Source: Synergistaceae bacterium | Lineage (GTDB): Bacteria; Synergistota; Synergistia; Synergistales; Aminobacteriaceae | Direction: 5' to 3' | Assembly: GCA_017475805.1 (NCBI GenBank) | Contig: JAFVEW010000353.1 | Location: 1 to 6,711 of the forward strand | Length of the DNA stretch: 6,711 nt | In this document: one piece after another, positions 5,460-6,711 of the stretch | Numbering within the stretch: the first letter of the stretch is position 1 | How the letters are laid out: every line of letters begins with the position of its first letter | The notes under the pieces: model-generated | Told to the model about the DNA's origin: nothing | The model's input: only the letters and a program-made list of their open reading frames with translations | The model's database searches: none | Position numbers and translations under genes: made by a program

Positions 5460-6638
5460 ATGAGTATTGAAGTTTATTTGGCGGCGTTGAAAGACCTTTT
5501 GATGCAATCGGGCTTCTTCGCACTAACGCAAGGCAACATTATCATGATTATCGTCGCGTTTGTCCTGCTTTATTTGGCTATCGGCAAGGGTTTTGAACCT
5601 TTATTGCTTGTTCCGATTGCTTTCGGTTGCTTGCTCGTCAATCTTCCGCTTTCAGGAATTTGGGACGAATTCAACGAGACGACTCACACGATCGGCTTCT
5701 TACGCTCGTTATATTACGGCGCAGAATTTGAAATTTATCCGATTTTAATTTTCTTGGGCATCGGAGCAATGACAGATTTCGCCCCGTTGATCGCCAACCC
5801 GATTACATTTTTATTAGGCGCGGCGGCACAGTTCGGAGTTTTCGTCGCTTTCATCGGAGCGAACTGGCTTGGAGCTTTGACTAACGGCCTTGTGTCATTC
5901 AATATTAAAGAAGCCGCAAGTATTGCTATCATCGGCGGAGCTGACGGTCCTACGAGTATTTATTTAACGGTCATGTTAGGGCAGACTCAAATTTTAGGAG
6001 CTGTAGCCGTTGCTGCGTATAGCTATATGTCATTAGTTCCTATGATTCAGCCGCCTGTTATTTACATGATGACTTCAAAGAAAGATAGAGGCATCGTTAT
6101 GGGACAGCTTCGTCCTGTCAGCAAACGCGAGAAAATTTTATTCCCGATCATCTGCACGGTTGTTTCAGGATTAATTCTTCCTGCGTGTGTGCCGCTTGTC
6201 GGAACTTTGATGTTTGGAAACTTATTAAGAGAATGCGGAGTTACTGACAGACTCAGCAACACAGCTCAGAACGAATTAATGAATATTGTTACAATCTTCC
6301 TTGCTCTTTCAGTCGGCTCAACGATGGCTGCAGACAAATTCTTGACGGCTGGAACACTTGCTATTATCGCGCTCGGCCTTGTTGCATTTGCTTTCTCTAC
6401 ATTCGGCGGACTTGTCTTCGGTCAGATTATGAAAATTCTCTCCGGCGGCAAGATCAACCCGATGATCGGAGCGGCTGGAGTTTCGGCTGTTCCTATGGCG
6501 GCGCGTGTTGTTCAGCGTTGTGTCCAGAAAGAATATCCCGGACATTTCTTATTAATGCACGCAATGGGCCCGAACGTCGCAGGAGTTATCGGCACGGCAG
6601 TTGCTGCGGGCGTCATGCTCACATTATTATCGCGCTAA
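5460..6638 (+). CDS. oadB: Sodium ion-translocating decarboxylase, beta subunit (OadB/MmdB/GcdB family)
   Basis: This integral membrane subunit couples decarboxylation of carboxybiotin to outward Na+ pumping. The substrate of the full complex (oxaloacetate, methylmalonyl-CoA or glutaconyl-CoA) cannot be told from beta alone. It has 392 residues, with about nine or more hydrophobic segments. Family signatures, numbered from the ATG at 5460, are FLGIGAMTDFAPLIANP (98-114), IIGGADGPTSIYLTVML (157-173, with D162 matching the essential Asp of region IIIa), INPMIGAAGVSAVPMAARV (332-350) and HAMGPNVAGVIGTAVAAG (367-384). I prefer the ATG at 5460 with AAAGGA 13 nt upstream; a TTG at 5448 would add MIRS but sits 1 nt from that SD. 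The gene is flanked by a divergent promoter region and a strong terminator, so no alpha (carboxyltransferase), gamma/delta or biotin-carrier gene is in the same unit. An alternative name would be mmdB or gcdB. Confidence 0.93.
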   Translation: MSIEVYLAALKDLLMQSGFFALTQGNIIMIIVAFVLLYLAIGKGFEPLLLVPIAFGCLLVNLPLSGIWDEFNETTHTIGFLRSLYYGAEFEIYPILIFLGIGAMTDFAPLIANPITFLLGAAAQFGVFVAFIGANWLGALTNGLVSFNIKEAASIAIIGGADGPTSIYLTVMLGQTQILGAVAVAAYSYMSLVPMIQPPVIYMMTSKKDRGIVMGQLRPVSKREKILFPIICTVVSGLILPACVPLVGTLMFGNLLRECGVTDRLSNTAQNELMNIVTIFLALSVGSTMAADKFLTAGTLAIIALGLVAFAFSTFGGLVFGQIMKILSGGKINPMIGAAGVSAVPMAARVVQRCVQKEYPGHFLLMHAMGPNVAGVIGTAVAAGVMLTLLSR

Positions 6639-6663
6639 AGAAATTTAATTATGGTCTGAACAG

Positions 6664-6706
6664 AATCGGCTGCTCTATATTTGAGCGGCTGATTTTTTTA
6701 TTTTTA
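6664..6706 (+). terminator. Strong Rho-independent terminator after oadB
   Basis: ATCGGCTGCTC (6665-6675) pairs with GAGCGGCTGAT (6683-6693) as 11 continuous pairs including two G-U wobbles, with a 7-nt loop TATATTT. A further A-T pair is possible at the base. A long T-run (TTTTTTTATTTTT) follows directly. It lies 26 nt after the oadB stop and closes that transcript. Confidence 0.9.
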
Positions 6707-6711
6707 TTGAA

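Noticed and set aside
5735..6545. Three minus-strand ORFs of 65-75 codons opposite oadB
   Set aside because: The oadB reading frame is certain over the same bases, and these have no SD support or family features.

Overview
The window carries seven protein genes of a low-GC anaerobic bacterium with dense, operon-style packing. The mix is a long pyruvate kinase with an extra C-terminal domain, CdaA/CdaR c-di-AMP genes, a HIT–rpsU–yqeY cluster and a Na+-pumping decarboxylase beta subunit. It fits a fermentative member of Synergistota or Bacillota. The phylum is an inference from gene content and protein flavour, not proven. No phage, transposase, CRISPR, rRNA or tRNA gene is visible.

Plus strand, 1-3954: pyruvate kinase (its first few codons lie before the window), then cdaA (membrane diadenylate cyclase), then cdaR (YbbR-domain regulator), all codirectional. 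The usual third partner glmM is absent. Right after the cdaR stop there is a perfect-consensus sigma-70 promoter (TTGACA, 17 nt, TATAAT), about 75 nt of AT-rich sequence with a short hairpin, and a terminator-like hairpin. This looks like a roughly 107-nt small RNA gene, and it is the least expected item in the window.

Minus strand, 5257-4135: a three-gene unit read as hinT-like HIT protein, then rpsU (ribosomal protein S21), then yqeY (GatB/YqeY family). It has its own extended -10 promoter. A hairpin with a T-rich tail sits between rpsU and yqeY.

Plus strand, 5460-6638: oadB, the membrane beta subunit of a sodium-pumping decarboxylase, with its own promoter region and a strong terminator. 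It appears to be monocistronic and separated from its partner subunits.

An intergenic repeat family links the regions. It is built on AGGAATTAGGAGT-type words and their complements. One copy with both arms lies between pyk and cdaA, where it fills the place of the ribosome binding site. Two further pieces bracket yqeY in inverted orientation. Functionally the genes cover PEP-to-pyruvate conversion, c-di-AMP synthesis (osmotic, K+ and cell-wall signalling), translation, and Na+ gradient energetics.
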